A DNA stretch of 64,000 bases from Edaphobacter sp. Lineage in GTDB: Bacteria > Acidobacteriota > Terriglobia > Terriglobales > Acidobacteriaceae. Below are positions 63,715 to 64,000 of this stretch, one piece after another. Under the pieces are notes generated by a model, which was given only the letters and a program-made list of their open reading frames with translations, did no database searches and had not been told where the DNA came from. The position numbers and the translations under genes were made by a program. Each line of letters begins with the position of its first letter. Position 1 is the stretch's first letter. The stretch is from positions 54,215 to 118,214 of the forward strand of contig JAOAPB010000084.1 in NCBI GenBank assembly GCA_025462645.1. The letters run 5' to 3'.

Positions 63715-64000
63715 TTACTTACTCCTGCGCTTGACAATGAAAACATCCGTCCGCTTGTTGTTGCGGGTCTTGTATCCGCGTGTCGGCTGGCCCCATGGAG
63801 TGACAGGGTGACGTCCGCCCGAGGTCTTGCCTTCACCACCACCATGCGGGTGGTCGACCGGGTTCATGGCAACACCGCGGACGTGGGGACGCTTGCCCTT
63901 CCAGCGCATACGCCCGGCCTTGCCCCAGTTGATGTTGGCCTGCTCGGCGTTACCCACCTCGCCGACGGTGGCGCGGCAGCGCACGTCGACACGGCGGATC
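63715..64000 (-). CDS. rplB: Ribosomal protein L2, C-terminal part (cut by window edge)
   Basis: The last 94 codons of L2 are present: [20 protein letters not shown] and [15 protein letters not shown] contain the conserved His of the peptidyl-transferase region, ending [10 protein letters not shown]. The frame runs through the right edge with upstream residues [17 protein letters not shown], so no start lies in the window. Confidence 0.96.
   Translation of the reverse strand, partial: IRRVDVRCRATVGEVGNAEQANINWGKAGRMRWKGKRPHVRGVAMNPVDHPHGGGEGKTSGGRHPVTPWGQPTRGYKTRNNKRTDVFIVKRRSK

Overview
The window looks like part of a chromosome from a soil acidobacterium (Acidobacteriota, Terriglobia, something like Edaphobacter, Granulicella or Terriglobus). 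That placement is inference. It rests on overall gene style: CRTAC1/ASPIC-UnbV secreted proteins, a TPR-bearing Ser/Thr kinase, a beta-propeller LuxR-type histidine kinase, a MGH1-like glucosidase and a HemD-GAF-ANTAR fusion, together with a complete S10-spc-alpha ribosomal block.

Positions 1 to about 14.25 kb are accessory DNA. They hold a ferritin-like protein (cut by the window edge), a Rieske ferredoxin, a TMEM175-type channel, a haem peroxidase, two SDR-fold enzymes, a cupin and a chloroperoxidase-like hydrolase, then a Ser/Thr kinase divergent from an FHA-GAF-PP2C phosphatase. Two places contain gene wreckage joined by deletions: a universal stress protein stub joined to an MFS transporter tail at about 6.9 kb, and a glycosidase N-terminus joined to an alpha/beta-hydrolase C-terminus at about 13.9 kb. 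The block ends at a 3' half of a tRNA-Pro gene (14199-14243), a typical integration scar, so the left part may be a genomic island.

Positions 14.3-27.3 kb hold an orphan Cys-rich secreted protein, then a one-direction cluster: a secreted FG-GAP/ASPIC protein, a penta-haem cytochrome with TPRs, a mono-haem cytochrome, a histidine kinase, its response regulator and a small secreted protein. The last genes are coupled by overlaps. An opposing gene encodes a HemD-GAF-ANTAR fusion. Positions 27.5-38 kb hold a GH63-like glucosidase, ylxP-rbfA-nrnA, a GT39 glycosyltransferase, a GNAT protein, a long hexamer repeat, a VanZ-like protein and guaB.

Positions 38.5-44.1 kb carry rimP-nusA-infB, separated by about 6 kb from the ylxP-rbfA-nrnA genes that usually follow infB. 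Then come an M24 peptidase, two small membrane proteins and a GAF-PAS-GGDEF diguanylate cyclase. From 48.8 kb to the right edge the minus strand carries the ribosomal superoperon, transcribed right to left from rplB (cut by the edge) to rplQ. It includes secY, adk, map, infA, rpmJ and rpoA; several conventional starts (infA TTG, adk GTG, rplO, rpmD, rpsE, rplF, rpsN) lie inside longer open frames.

The most interesting unexplained signal is non-coding. Two long intergenic regions (about 16.4-16.9 kb and 46.8-47.2 kb) share several sequence blocks in the same order, including a 13-base block placed exactly 49 bases before a GC-rich hairpin with an AACC loop. A related hairpin occurs at 44785. 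No protein explains them; they may be a dispersed element or a structured RNA family.
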